A stretch of 64,000 bases of DNA from G963677445 sp963678275. GTDB lineage: Bacteria; Bacteroidota; Ignavibacteria; Ignavibacteriales; Melioribacteraceae. Both the position numbers and the translations under genes were made by a program. How positions within the stretch are numbered: the first letter of the stretch is position 1; each line of letters begins with the position of its first letter. Below the pieces are notes generated by a model that saw only the letters and a program-made list of their open reading frames with translations, searched no databases and was not told the origin of the DNA. Where the stretch lies: assembly GCA_963678275.1 (NCBI GenBank), contig OY782765.1, forward strand, positions 6,324,001-6,388,000. The letters are read 5' to 3'. Of the stretch, positions 7,888-16,709 are shown piece after piece.

Positions 7888-9525
7888 ATGAAAATTGCGC
7901 TTTGCCAGATCAATCCGGTGATCGGGGATGTTGAAGGAAATAAAAAAAAGATATTGAAGGGTTATAAAGACGCGGTGGCCGATGGGGCGGATATCGCTAT
8001 CTTTCCCGAACTGGCAATCTGCGGTTACCCGCCGCAGGATCTGATCGAAAAGGCCGAATTAAGGAACGCTGTAAAAAAAGCCGCTGAAGAAACAGCCGCC
8101 GAGACAGGTGAGACAGGTCTGCTTTTCGGATCGATAACAGAAGAATTTGATCTGGTGGGCACGGGAATATATAACTCAGCGCTTTTATGTTATGGTGGAA
8201 AAATACAGTTTATTCAGAATAAAACACTGCTTCCCAATTATGATGTATTTGATGAAGTCCGCTATTTTGAATCGGCGCGGGAAGTATATGTTCATGAATT
8301 CAGAGGGGAGAAACTTGGGATATCAATCTGCGAAGATATATGGAATGACGCCGATTACTGGAAAAAAAGAAGATATATGGCCGATCCGGTTCAAAGGCTT
8401 GTTGACAAGGGAGCTTCACTTCTGCTCAACATTTCCGCGAGTCCCTATGCCTACGGACGCAGAAAAGAGCGGTGCGATATGTTATCAACACTCACAAGAA
8501 CAGATATGCTTCCCCTCGCTTATGTATGCTGCGCCGGCGCCCAGACAGACCTCGTTTTTGACGGCGGCAGCATGTGTTATGACTCTGAAGGGAGGCTGTG
8601 TCTGATGGGTAAAACCTACCAGCCCGATTATTTTATTTACGACACTGAGAAGGAATATCCCGCACTGAAAGATATTGAGGGCTCTTTTGAGGAGGAGGTT
8701 ACGAAAGCCCTTATCCTCGGAATTAAAGATTACGCCAATAAAACAGGATTCAAAAAAGCTATTGTCGGACTGAGCGGCGGAATAGATTCAGCAATTGTTA
8801 CATATCTCGCGGCAGAAGCTTTTGGCTCCGAAAATGTTCACGTGGTTATGATGCCCTCGAAATACAGCAGCAGAGGAAGTGTTGACGATTCAGAGAAACT
8901 TATTCGCAATCTTGGCATCTCATCTGATAAAATTTCGGTGCAGCCTGTTTTCGACTCAGTTCTGGAGTCACTCGAAACGGCATTTAAAGGGCTGCCCGAA
9001 AATGTAGCTGAAGAAAACATTCAATCCCGCATCAGGGGTTTATACCTGATGGCTTTATCGAATAAACATAATTATATGCTCTGTACAACAGGAAATAAAT
9101 CGGAAATAGCAGTTGGATATGCCACCCTTTATGGAGATATGTGCGGCGCTCTCGCGGTAATCGGGGATGTCTATAAAACTGATGTCTACAGCATGGCCCG
9201 TTATATCAACAGGGATTCGGAGATTATTCCGGAAAATATTATCACTAAGGCTCCGTCGGCTGAGCTGCGGCCTGATCAGACAGACCAGGATTCACTTCCG
9301 CCTTATGAACTGCTCGACAAAATTTTAAGGATGTATCTTGAGGAATACAGGGAGGAAAAAGAAATTGCCGAAAAAACGGGAGAACCGGATATTGTGAAAA
9401 AGGTTCTCCGGCTGGTGGATCTGAATGAATTCAAGCGTAAACAGGCGGCTCCCGTTCTGAGAGTATCCACCAAAGCTTTTGGTTATGGAAGACGTTTTCC
9501 GATGGTGCAGGGATGGAGGAAATAG
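7888..9525 (+). CDS. nadE: NAD(+) synthase, glutamine-dependent
   Basis: This 545-residue enzyme amidates nicotinate adenine dinucleotide to NAD using glutamine as nitrogen source. The N-terminal nitrilase-type amidase domain (1 to about 255) holds the triad Glu41 (FPELAICGYP), Lys112 (QNKTLLPNY) and Cys148 (GISICEDIW). The C-terminal synthetase domain carries the ATP pyrophosphatase loop SGGIDSA at 296-302, and TTGNKSEIAVGYATLYGD is typical of the active site. Length and domain order fit the two-domain NadE type. The next gene starts 1 nt after its stop, so nadE probably heads a transcript with the two DsbD-type genes, although they are functionally unrelated. Confidence 0.95.
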   Translation: MKIALCQINPVIGDVEGNKKKILKGYKDAVADGADIAIFPELAICGYPPQDLIEKAELRNAVKKAAEETAAETGETGLLFGSITEEFDLVGTGIYNSALLCYGGKIQFIQNKTLLPNYDVFDEVRYFESAREVYVHEFRGEKLGISICEDIWNDADYWKKRRYMADPVQRLVDKGASLLLNISASPYAYGRRKERCDMLSTLTRTDMLPLAYVCCAGAQTDLVFDGGSMCYDSEGRLCLMGKTYQPDYFIYDTEKEYPALKDIEGSFEEEVTKALILGIKDYANKTGFKKAIVGLSGGIDSAIVTYLAAEAFGSENVHVVMMPSKYSSRGSVDDSEKLIRNLGISSDKISVQPVFDSVLESLETAFKGLPENVAEENIQSRIRGLYLMALSNKHNYMLCTTGNKSEIAVGYATLYGDMCGALAVIGDVYKTDVYSMARYINRDSEIIPENIITKAPSAELRPDQTDQDSLPPYELLDKILRMYLEEYREEKEIAEKTGEPDIVKKVLRLVDLNEFKRKQAAPVLRVSTKAFGYGRRFPMVQGWRK

Positions 9526-9526
9526 T

Positions 9527-10018
9527 TTGAATATCCCGCGTCTGAGTTTTTCTCTTTTTCTTCTGTTGATTCTTATAATCTTTCCCGGGCTGAATTCAGC
9601 TAAATTTTCCCGGGAATCTGAACATCTTAAAGTGGAAGTATTCCAGAAGCTCATCTCAGATGATAACAGTATATCCCTCCTTTTCCGTATTACAGTCGAA
9701 GAGGATATATTTATTCACTCCGCCGAGGTTGAGGATATTATGATAAGAAAAACGGAGCTGAATATTTTTCCGGGCAAATATTTTGTTATAGATGAAATTA
9801 AATGGCCCGAAAGTGAAGAGATTAATCTTTATGATGATGTTTACGCTAAAATATACAGAGGCGTAATATATATAGAAGCGACACTTGCGAGGACAGGGGA
9901 ATCCGCTCCAAATCCTGTTGAAATAAAATACGAGTTGAATTTTCAGGCAAACAGAGATTCGGAAGCATTTCCGCCGGAAACTATTGAAAATACATTTAAG
10001 CCAAATATAAACATGTAA
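9527..10018 (+). CDS. Secreted DsbD-alpha-like domain protein lacking the cysteines
   Basis: This 163-residue protein resembles the periplasmic N-terminal domain of DsbD, whose full gene follows. I choose the TTG at 9527 because GGAGG lies 7 nt upstream and it gives a clean signal peptide (RLSFSLFLLLILIIFPGLNSA). Upstream ATG codons fall inside nadE. Near the C-terminus FPPETIENTF lines up with MPPETIDGEI of the DsbD encoded next door. The preceding DsbD sequence ACKEQC is ANRDSEA here, so both redox cysteines are absent. It may be a structural or binding paralogue, or a decaying duplicate. The sequence is otherwise open and intact, which favours function. Confidence 0.75.
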   Translation: MNIPRLSFSLFLLLILIIFPGLNSAKFSRESEHLKVEVFQKLISDDNSISLLFRITVEEDIFIHSAEVEDIMIRKTELNIFPGKYFVIDEIKWPESEEINLYDDVYAKIYRGVIYIEATLARTGESAPNPVEIKYELNFQANRDSEAFPPETIENTFKPNINM

Positions 10019-10082
10019 AACCGGTTGAAATAATCAGCAGAGTCAGCCGGTAATTCTGTTTGATCACAACATGAGGTTACTG

Positions 10083-11855
10083 ATGAGGAAAATAAAATTC
10101 CTTTTATTTATTATAAGCATTCTGGCCAATAGTTTATTTGCCCAGTTTGATTTCGAAGCTGTTCAGTCAAAAGCTTTTCTGGAAGCCTTCAGTTCTTTTG
10201 ATAATGTTTACCAGGGAAGTGAAGTTAAGCTTGCGTTCAAAGTTACAATCGCAGAGGAATGGCATGTTAATTCCAACGATCCCGGTGATGAATTTTTGAT
10301 ACCGACAGCCATAGAAATTGCTGATAATCCGAATTTTGAACTGGTTTCGATAATTTATCCCGAAGCGGAAAAGAAGAATCTGTCATTCCAGGAGGAACCG
10401 CTCGAACTTTATGAAGGAACTATCTACATAGGCGCTGTTCTGAAGGTAAAGGATGGAGTGGAACCGGGTGAATATTCAGTTTCCTATTCTTTTACTTACC
10501 AGGCATGTAAAGAACAATGTATGCCCCCCGAAACAATTGACGGTGAAATAAAAATCAATATCGTTAATTCACAAACACCGGTCAACCAGATCAACAGCGA
10601 GGTTTTCAGTAATATTAAATTTACCGCGACTGAAAAAATTGAAAGCGATGATAATGATGATTCCCTTGCCGGAACCCTGGAATCAAGCGGCCTTTTTATA
10701 AGCATCCTGGTTGTTTTTTTGGGAGGTTTGGCGTTAAACCTGACTCCCTGCGTATATCCCCTCATTCCTATTACCATTGGCTATTTCGGGGGACAAAGTG
10801 AAGGGAGCACCGGAAAACTTTTCGGACTCGGGATATTTTACGTCCTCGGAATTGCTCTTACCTATTCCATTGTGGGAGTTGTCACTTCACTTTCCGGTTC
10901 GGTATTCGGAACACTGATGCAGAACCCGGTTGTGGTGATAGTTGTAGCCGCTGTGCTTGTAGCGCTCTCTCTTAGTATGTTCGGGCTTTACGAATTTAAA
11001 ATGCCCGATAAATGGGTAATGAAAGCCGGGGGAGCAAAGTCGGGTGTATTCGGAGCATTTTTTATGGGGCTTACAATGGGTATTGTTGCCGCTCCATGTA
11101 TTGGTCCTTTTGTTCTTGGTCTGGTAACTTATGTTGGCGCAAAGGGTGATCCCGTTTATGGCTTTTTTATGTTTTTCTTCCTCGCCTTAGGTCTTGGCAC
11201 ACCATATCTTTTCCTCGCTCTTTTTTCAGGCAAGATCAAAAACCTGCCCCGCGCCGGATTCTGGATGGAAGCTGTCAAGCATATATTTGGTTTTGTGCTC
11301 ATAGGGATGGCAATATATTTCCTTCTGCCTCTCATTCCCAAAAGTATCAATGGTTTTATACTTCCTGTATATATGATAGGAGTGGGTATCTACCTGGGTT
11401 TTATCGACAAACTCGCGAATGATGTAAAAGGGTTCAGGATATTTAAGATTGTTTTTTCAATAGTTCTGATAGCGCTTTCTGCCTGGATGTTGTGGCCGGT
11501 TGAAAAAAAATCACCCGACTGGCAGAAGTTTACACTCCCCGCCTATGAAAAGTCGATTGATTCGGGCGAAATGATGATAATTGATTTTTATGCCGACTGG
11601 TGCATACCGTGTAAAGAACTTGACGCGATGACTTTTTCAGATCAGCGGGTTATTGATGAAAGCAAAAAATACACATCTTACAAAGTTGATATGACAAAAA
11701 CACTCTCAGAAGAAAATGAAAAAATCAGGAAAAAATTCAACATTGTGGGGATGCCTACGATAATAATAATTGATTCTAACGGTAATGAAAGAGAAAGGTT
11801 AACAGGTTTTGTTGACGCTGATAAATTTCTCGAAATTCTCGGGAAAGCAAAATAA
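10083..11855 (+). CDS. dsbD: Thiol:disulfide interchange protein DsbD
   Basis: DsbD carries electrons from cytoplasmic thioredoxin across the inner membrane to periplasmic disulfide isomerases and cytochrome c maturation partners. The start is placed at 10083 because GAGG lies 6 nt upstream. An in-frame ATG at 10071 has no ribosome binding site, but residue numbers here count from it. After a signal peptide comes the alpha domain with Cys146 and Cys150 (ACKEQCMPPE). The beta domain of about eight membrane helices (~205-490) has Cys227 (LTPCVYPLIP) and Cys343 (AAPCIGPF). The C-terminal thioredoxin-like gamma domain holds Cys511 and Cys514 (ADWCIPCKEL). All six electron-relay cysteines are present. 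The neighbouring 9527 gene encodes a cysteine-less alpha-like domain. Confidence 0.95.
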   Translation: MRKIKFLLFIISILANSLFAQFDFEAVQSKAFLEAFSSFDNVYQGSEVKLAFKVTIAEEWHVNSNDPGDEFLIPTAIEIADNPNFELVSIIYPEAEKKNLSFQEEPLELYEGTIYIGAVLKVKDGVEPGEYSVSYSFTYQACKEQCMPPETIDGEIKINIVNSQTPVNQINSEVFSNIKFTATEKIESDDNDDSLAGTLESSGLFISILVVFLGGLALNLTPCVYPLIPITIGYFGGQSEGSTGKLFGLGIFYVLGIALTYSIVGVVTSLSGSVFGTLMQNPVVVIVVAAVLVALSLSMFGLYEFKMPDKWVMKAGGAKSGVFGAFFMGLTMGIVAAPCIGPFVLGLVTYVGAKGDPVYGFFMFFFLALGLGTPYLFLALFSGKIKNLPRAGFWMEAVKHIFGFVLIGMAIYFLLPLIPKSINGFILPVYMIGVGIYLGFIDKLANDVKGFRIFKIVFSIVLIALSAWMLWPVEKKSPDWQKFTLPAYEKSIDSGEMMIIDFYADWCIPCKELDAMTFSDQRVIDESKKYTSYKVDMTKTLSEENEKIRKKFNIVGMPTIIIIDSNGNERERLTGFVDADKFLEILGKAK

Positions 11856-11929
11856 TTTTGATTTAAAGCACTTAAATCCTCTCAGAAATTTAATTTTTGG
11901 GTGGATTTTGCTATATTTACTAAAAGGAC

Positions 11930-11977
11930 AACGTATCCGTATAATTTTTTTTAATAAATAATTATGCGGATTGCGTT
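11930..11977. promoter_or_regulatory. Long imperfect hairpin upstream of korAB
   Basis: Arms AACGTATCCGTATAATT and AATTATGCGGATTGCGTT pair over about 16 positions, several as G-U or with one bulge, around an AT-rich loop. It lies 80 nt before korA and 75 nt after dsbD. No T-run follows the right arm, so it is not an ordinary intrinsic terminator. It could be an operator or a leader structure. Function is inferred only from position. Confidence 0.4.
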
Positions 11978-12056
11978 AACTTAAAAAGTTTTCCTATTTT
12001 TCGTATGTACACAAAAATTAACTATTTCATAATAAAATTTGTTTGAGTTTGGGGAA

Positions 12057-13910
12057 ATGTCACAAGAAAACGGAAAAGAAGTCAAAAATCTGAACGAGGT
12101 TACTGTTCTTTTCGCCGGGGACTCCGGTGACGGGATGCAGTTAACAGGCTCTCAGTTCAGTGACACAACCGCGATAGTCGGTAACGATTTAAGTACTTTG
12201 CCGGATTACCCGGCTGAGATCCGCGCCCCCGCCGGCACATTATACGGCGTCAGCGGTTTTCAGCTCCATTTCAGTTCATCCGATATATATACACCGGGAG
12301 ACCGGCCGGATGTTCTGGTCGCAATGAATCCTGCCGCGCTGCAGATCAAAAGAAAAGAGATAAAACCTGACGCGCTTATTATTGTTAATGTTGACGCATT
12401 CGACCAGAAAAATCTTCACATGGCCGGCTTCGAAAAAAATCCACTCGAAGATGACACTCTCGCAGGTCATAAAGTTTATTCTGTTCCAATAACCTCCCTT
12501 ACGGAAAATGCTCTGGAGGGAAGCCCGCTTAGTCTTAAGGAGGTTCACAGGTGCAAAAACTTCTTCGCGCTTGGTATGATGTACTGGCTGTACAACAGAC
12601 CTCTGGAACCCACCCGGCAGTGGATTAATGAAAAGTTTAAAAATAAACCCGCGCTTATCGAAGCTAATGAAAAAGCCCTGAAAGCCGGCTATTATTATGG
12701 TGACGCAACCCAGCTTTTTACAACAAGATATAAAGTAAAACCTGCCGCGCTGCCGAAAGGGATTTACAGAAATATTTCGGGTAATGAAGCCACAGCTCTC
12801 GGTTGTGTTGCCGCTGCCGCAAAAGCGGATAAACCGTTATTCCTGGGATCATACCCAATCACTCCCGCTTCCGATATTTTGCATTACCTGAGCCGCTACA
12901 AAGATTTTAATGTGAAAACATTCCAGGCTGAAGATGAAATAGCCGGTATAGCTTCCGCTATAGGCGCTTCATTCGGCGGCTCTCTTGCTGTGACTACTAC
13001 AAGCGGTCCGGGACTCGCGCTTAAAACCGAGGCATTGGGACTCGCCATTATTACCGAGCTTCCGCTAGTAATTATTGATGTTCAGAGAGGTGGTCCGAGC
13101 ACCGGCCTTCCTACAAAAACAGAACAATCGGACCTGCTTCAGGCTGTTTATGGACGTAACGGTGAATCTCCTCTGCCGGTAATGGCCGCCGCAACTCCAA
13201 GCGATTGTTTCCACATGACAGTTGAAGCCTTCCGAATCGCTGTTAAATATATGACTCCGGTTATCCTTCTTACAGATGGTTATATCGGCAATGGTTCGGA
13301 ACCATGGAATATTCCTGATATTGATGAAATTCCGGATGTTGTTGTGAATTATCATACCGATAAAGAAGATTTTGCCGCATACAGCCGGGATGAAAATCTC
13401 GCCCGCCCATGGGCTTTACCCGGAACACCGGGACTTGAGCACCGCATTGGCGGACTTGAAAAAGAAAACATTACAGGCAACGTTAACCAGGGTCCGGATA
13501 ATCATGATATGATGGTACGACTCAGAGCCGAGAAGGTACAGAGGGTTGAAAATGATATCCCTGATCTTACAGTTGACGGTCCCCAGAGCGGCGATCTGCT
13601 CGTCCTTGGATGGGGTGGAACTTACGGCGCAATTACGGAAGCTATCACTCATGCCCGGCAGGCCGGTTTGACAGTTTCGCAGGCACATCTGAAATATCTG
13701 AATCCTTTCCCGAAAAATACCGGTGAGGTTCTGAAGAGATTTAAGCATGTTCTTGTTCCTGAAATTAATCTCGGTCAGCTTACAAAATTACTGCAGACAA
13801 AATATATGATCCCTGTTGAACCATTCAACAAAGTAAGGGGATTACCTTTCAAATCTTATGATATCCAAAACAGAATTGCGGAAATTCTGGGAGGCGGAAA
13901 TGGCAAATAA
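12057..13910 (+). CDS. korA: 2-oxoacid:ferredoxin oxidoreductase, alpha subunit (gamma-alpha fusion)
   Basis: This 617-residue subunit combines the gamma domain (about 15-200; GDSGDGMQLTGSQF, then PDVLVAMNPAAL) with the alpha (pyrimidine-binding) domain (from about 225; GSYPITPASDILHYLS and TTTSGPGLALKTEALG). This is the KorA layout of 2-oxoglutarate:ferredoxin oxidoreductases, which interconvert 2-oxoglutarate and succinyl-CoA with ferredoxin. I place the start at ATG 12057; an in-frame TTG at 12039 has no ribosome binding site. korB overlaps its 3' end by 11 nt, so the two are translationally coupled. No ferredoxin-like subunit is fused or adjacent, so ferredoxin must come from elsewhere. 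Other 2-oxoacids cannot be excluded as substrate. Confidence 0.9.
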   Translation: MSQENGKEVKNLNEVTVLFAGDSGDGMQLTGSQFSDTTAIVGNDLSTLPDYPAEIRAPAGTLYGVSGFQLHFSSSDIYTPGDRPDVLVAMNPAALQIKRKEIKPDALIIVNVDAFDQKNLHMAGFEKNPLEDDTLAGHKVYSVPITSLTENALEGSPLSLKEVHRCKNFFALGMMYWLYNRPLEPTRQWINEKFKNKPALIEANEKALKAGYYYGDATQLFTTRYKVKPAALPKGIYRNISGNEATALGCVAAAAKADKPLFLGSYPITPASDILHYLSRYKDFNVKTFQAEDEIAGIASAIGASFGGSLAVTTTSGPGLALKTEALGLAIITELPLVIIDVQRGGPSTGLPTKTEQSDLLQAVYGRNGESPLPVMAAATPSDCFHMTVEAFRIAVKYMTPVILLTDGYIGNGSEPWNIPDIDEIPDVVVNYHTDKEDFAAYSRDENLARPWALPGTPGLEHRIGGLEKENITGNVNQGPDNHDMMVRLRAEKVQRVENDIPDLTVDGPQSGDLLVLGWGGTYGAITEAITHARQAGLTVSQAHLKYLNPFPKNTGEVLKRFKHVLVPEINLGQLTKLLQTKYMIPVEPFNKVRGLPFKSYDIQNRIAEILGGGNGK

Positions 13911-14949
13911 TGAAATAAATGTAAATGAGATAAAATTAAAACCAAAAGATTTCGCGTCGAGCCAGGATGTACGCTGGTGTCCCGGCTGCGGTGATTATTC
14001 GGTTCTGGCGCAGGTTCAGAGAACATTCCCCGATTTAGGTTTACCTAAGGAAAAATTTGCCTGGGTGTCGGGAATCGGATGTTCGAGCCGTTTCCCTTAT
14101 TATATGGATACTTACGGATTTCATGGTATTCACGGAAGGGCTCCCGCTATCGCTACAGGACTGAAAGTCGCGCGTCCCGATCTTTCCGTATGGGTCGCGA
14201 CCGGTGACGGCGATCTGATGAGTATCGGCGGCAACCATTTTATTCATGCCTGCCGTAAAAATGTCGATATCAATGTTCTTCTTTTTAATAACAGGATATA
14301 CGGACTTACCAAAGGCCAGTATTCCCCGACATCGGAAAAAGGCAAGGTTACCAAAAGTACTCCTTTCGGCAGTGTGGATTATCCTTTTAATCCTCTCTCA
14401 CTTGCCCTGGGAGCTGAAGCTACATTCGTCGCGAGAACTTTCGACCGTGATCCGAAACATATGAAAGCGATGATCAGAAGAGCAGCCGACCATACCGGTA
14501 TTTCATTTATTGAGATATTCCAGAATTGCAATATCTTTAATAACGGCGCTTTTGATGAGCTGACAAATAAAGAAACAAAACCTGAAAATGTTGTTGTCCT
14601 TGAAGATGGAAAACCGATGATCTTCGGCAAAGAACGTGATAAAGGGATTAAACTTGACGGTTTCAAACCTATAGTTGTTAATCTTAATGATCCGGGTGTC
14701 TCTGAAAATGATCTCTGGGTTCATCATGAAAAAGATACCGATTCTATCAGGGCGTTCATTCTTGCACATATGACTGATCGTGAGGACCTTCCCACACCTA
14801 TCGGTGTGTTCAGACAGATTGAAAAAGAACCTTACGACGCGGGCGTTCAGAGGCAGGTTGACGCTATTATAGAGAAAAAAGGAAAAGGTGATCTTAAAAA
14901 ACTTCTGTTCAGTGGAAATACCTGGGAAGTTAACGGGGAAAATGACTGA
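13900..14949 (+). CDS. korB: 2-oxoacid:ferredoxin oxidoreductase, beta subunit
   Basis: The 349-residue beta subunit binds thiamine diphosphate and one [4Fe-4S] cluster. Visible motifs are the cluster cysteines in RWCPGCGDY and GIGCSSR, with a candidate fourth in QNCNIFNN. The ThDP/Mg signature is GDGDLMSIGGNHF followed by LLFNNRIYGLTKGQYSPTS. The true start is ATG 13900, with GGAGG just upstream inside korA and an 11-nt overlap with it. Longer readings into korA add only shadow residues. Together with korA it gives a reversible ferredoxin-linked 2-oxoglutarate step, usable oxidatively or in reductive TCA chemistry. A clear intrinsic terminator follows at 14994. Confidence 0.93.
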   Translation: MANNEINVNEIKLKPKDFASSQDVRWCPGCGDYSVLAQVQRTFPDLGLPKEKFAWVSGIGCSSRFPYYMDTYGFHGIHGRAPAIATGLKVARPDLSVWVATGDGDLMSIGGNHFIHACRKNVDINVLLFNNRIYGLTKGQYSPTSEKGKVTKSTPFGSVDYPFNPLSLALGAEATFVARTFDRDPKHMKAMIRRAADHTGISFIEIFQNCNIFNNGAFDELTNKETKPENVVVLEDGKPMIFGKERDKGIKLDGFKPIVVNLNDPGVSENDLWVHHEKDTDSIRAFILAHMTDREDLPTPIGVFRQIEKEPYDAGVQRQVDAIIEKKGKGDLKKLLFSGNTWEVNGEND

Positions 14950-14993
14950 TTTCTTTTTTTAATCAATTGTGAAAATGTATTATTTCTATATAT

Positions 14994-15022
14994 GAGGCAG
15001 ATTTATTCTGCCTCTTTTTTTT
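14994..15022 (+). terminator. Rho-independent terminator of korAB
   Basis: A 7-bp stem GAGGCAG/CTGCCTC with loop ATTTATT is followed directly by eight T residues. It lies 45 nt after the korB stop codon. Confidence 0.9.
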
Positions 15023-16039
15023 GCCCGGAAATATTATTGGATAACTTATTGATTCGCGGACTGTTACTAATATCAGAACTCCTGATCCCGATTATAAAAA
15101 ACAATAACTTACGTTGATTCATTCGCAAAATAAAATCACGGGATAGAAGTCTGTATGAAAGTCCCGCCAGGGATCCGCCGCGTCGGACAGGCAAACAGAA
15201 AATAGCCCCGCAATTTATTGTGGGGTAAATGGGTAACATACATTCAAAAAAAATCCCGTCAGGGACGACAGATACAACTTTTCATACTTTAAAATGTAAT
15301 ATCAATTTTATTGTTAGCCTGATGAATGAGAAATACTATTTATATTGAGCGCTTGTGATCTGATAATTCACGATAAATATCCGCGATTTCATTTTGCGAG
15401 AGGTAAGGAGTTCTGAATATATTTATTGTACTCCCGCTGCTAAATATGGTGTACCTGACGGCACACAGAATATTTGACCTTTCACTTTTTTCCAATATGA
15501 TGTCCCTAACGGGACATAAAATAAAAATTGCTGTAAAAGATTGCCCCGTAATGGGTAAAATATTGGTAGAACTTTTATTCTGTCCATTCTGGTCTTTTAG
15601 TTAGCAGTAATATCCGACGAAAAACGGAAATATTATTAGCCACAATTAAAATTGTATTTTTGTTTTAGCTGAGATCTGTATATCTCCTCCGGGGATCTGC
15701 ACGTTTGTTATAATTTTATTCTACCCCCGGGGGACTATCCGCAATAATGCTGTTTCTCCAAAGCAGATAAAAGTCAAAAAATATTCCTTGGAGAGCCAAT
15801 TCGTAATTCGTAATTTCTCATTGTCCCTGGTTTCGCCGGTTTATGATATTGATTATTGGGGGGATAGATTAGTATTTTCAAGAATGAATTTAAAATGACT
15901 CCGCGCCTTCATGCCGGGGAAAAGTGAACAGCGCGCGCCATATTATCCGGCTTTTGCCAAAAATAATGAAGGGTATTCAGAAAAAATCAGGTGTCGGAAT
16001 CCTGCATGCCAGATGATAAAACTACAAAACAATTATCAA
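15023..16039. other. About 1 kb gene-free region with dispersed palindromes
   Basis: No gene is supported. The region carries short inverted repeats: GTCCCGCCAGGGAT near 15161, CCCCGCAATTTATTGTGGGG near 15205 and TCCCGTCAGGGA near 15257. At 15429-15572 lies the left part of the nested palindrome that is complete at 57484-57694. At 15690-15740 a CTCCTCCGGGGAT...CCCCCGGGGG stretch adds further stems. These are typical extragenic repeats between two converging transcripts (korAB and pst-phoU). Confidence 0.7.
15429..15572. repeat. Partial copy of the nested GTACCTGACGGCAC palindrome
   Basis: This copy shares GGTGTACCTGACGGCACA, CCAATATGATGTCCC, CTAACGGGACATAAA and GCCCCGTAATGGG...AATATTGGTAGAA with the full element at 57484-57694. 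It lacks the right outer arm (GTGTGCCGTCAGGTACAC). A third copy, split by an insertion sequence, is at 23316-23435 plus 25741-25830. Confidence 0.85.
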
Positions 16040-16693
16040 TTAAAACTCATGTTTAAGTGTCCGCGCTTTAACTATAAAATAAACCTCTTCACAGATATTT
16101 GCCGCGTGATCTCCTATTCTTTCAATTTCCTGGAAGATACGGTGATAAATCATTCCCGCTTCAACATTATCAGGGGATTCTTTCATTATCGATAAAATTT
16201 GTGAGGAGGCGTTTTTTACTGCGTCATCGAGTTTATCATCCATTCCCATTACAGCCCTGGCGAGATTAGGGTCATTATAAATAAATGAGTCTATAGCTTT
16301 TTTAATCATTTCCTGCGATTTGCGTGCAGTTTCCTCAAAGTTCAGATTATCGAAAAACGCCGGTTTTTCATTCAGATCTTTAATATTATGTGAAATAATA
16401 ACCGTAAGATCACCCACTCTTTCAAGATTGCTGTTTATTTTTAGCGCGGACATGACCAGTCGGAGGTCCATTGCCACCGGCTGATTAAGGGCGAATAATT
16501 TCTGGCAAATCTTCTCAATCTTTACATCATACTTATCTATTGTGTCATCTTTTTCAGCTATCTGCCCGGCAAGCTCATGGTCATGCTCCAGAACCGCTTT
16601 AATGACAAGCTCAACCTGTTCATCAACAAGGCTGCACATTTTGATAAGTTTGGTTTTTAGTTTCTCAAGCTGAATATCGAATGGTCGTTCCAT
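16040..16693 (-). CDS. phoU: Phosphate transport system regulator PhoU
   Basis: A 217-residue, two-repeat helical protein. PhoU links PstSCAB activity to the PhoR/PhoB two-component system and restrains phosphate uptake. The start is put at 16693 (MERPFDIQLEKLK), which gives the normal family length. The first repeat has LFALNQPVAMDLRLVMSALKINSNLERVGD and the second ends in IFQEIERIGDHAANICEEV, both typical metal-binding E/DxxxD-type helices. It is the last gene of a pstSCAB-phoU operon, 16 nt downstream of pstB. Confidence 0.93.
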   Translation of the reverse strand: MERPFDIQLEKLKTKLIKMCSLVDEQVELVIKAVLEHDHELAGQIAEKDDTIDKYDVKIEKICQKLFALNQPVAMDLRLVMSALKINSNLERVGDLTVIISHNIKDLNEKPAFFDNLNFEETARKSQEMIKKAIDSFIYNDPNLARAVMGMDDKLDDAVKNASSQILSIMKESPDNVEAGMIYHRIFQEIERIGDHAANICEEVYFIVKARTLKHEF

Positions 16694-16709
16694 TTTAATT
16701 AATTCCTGG

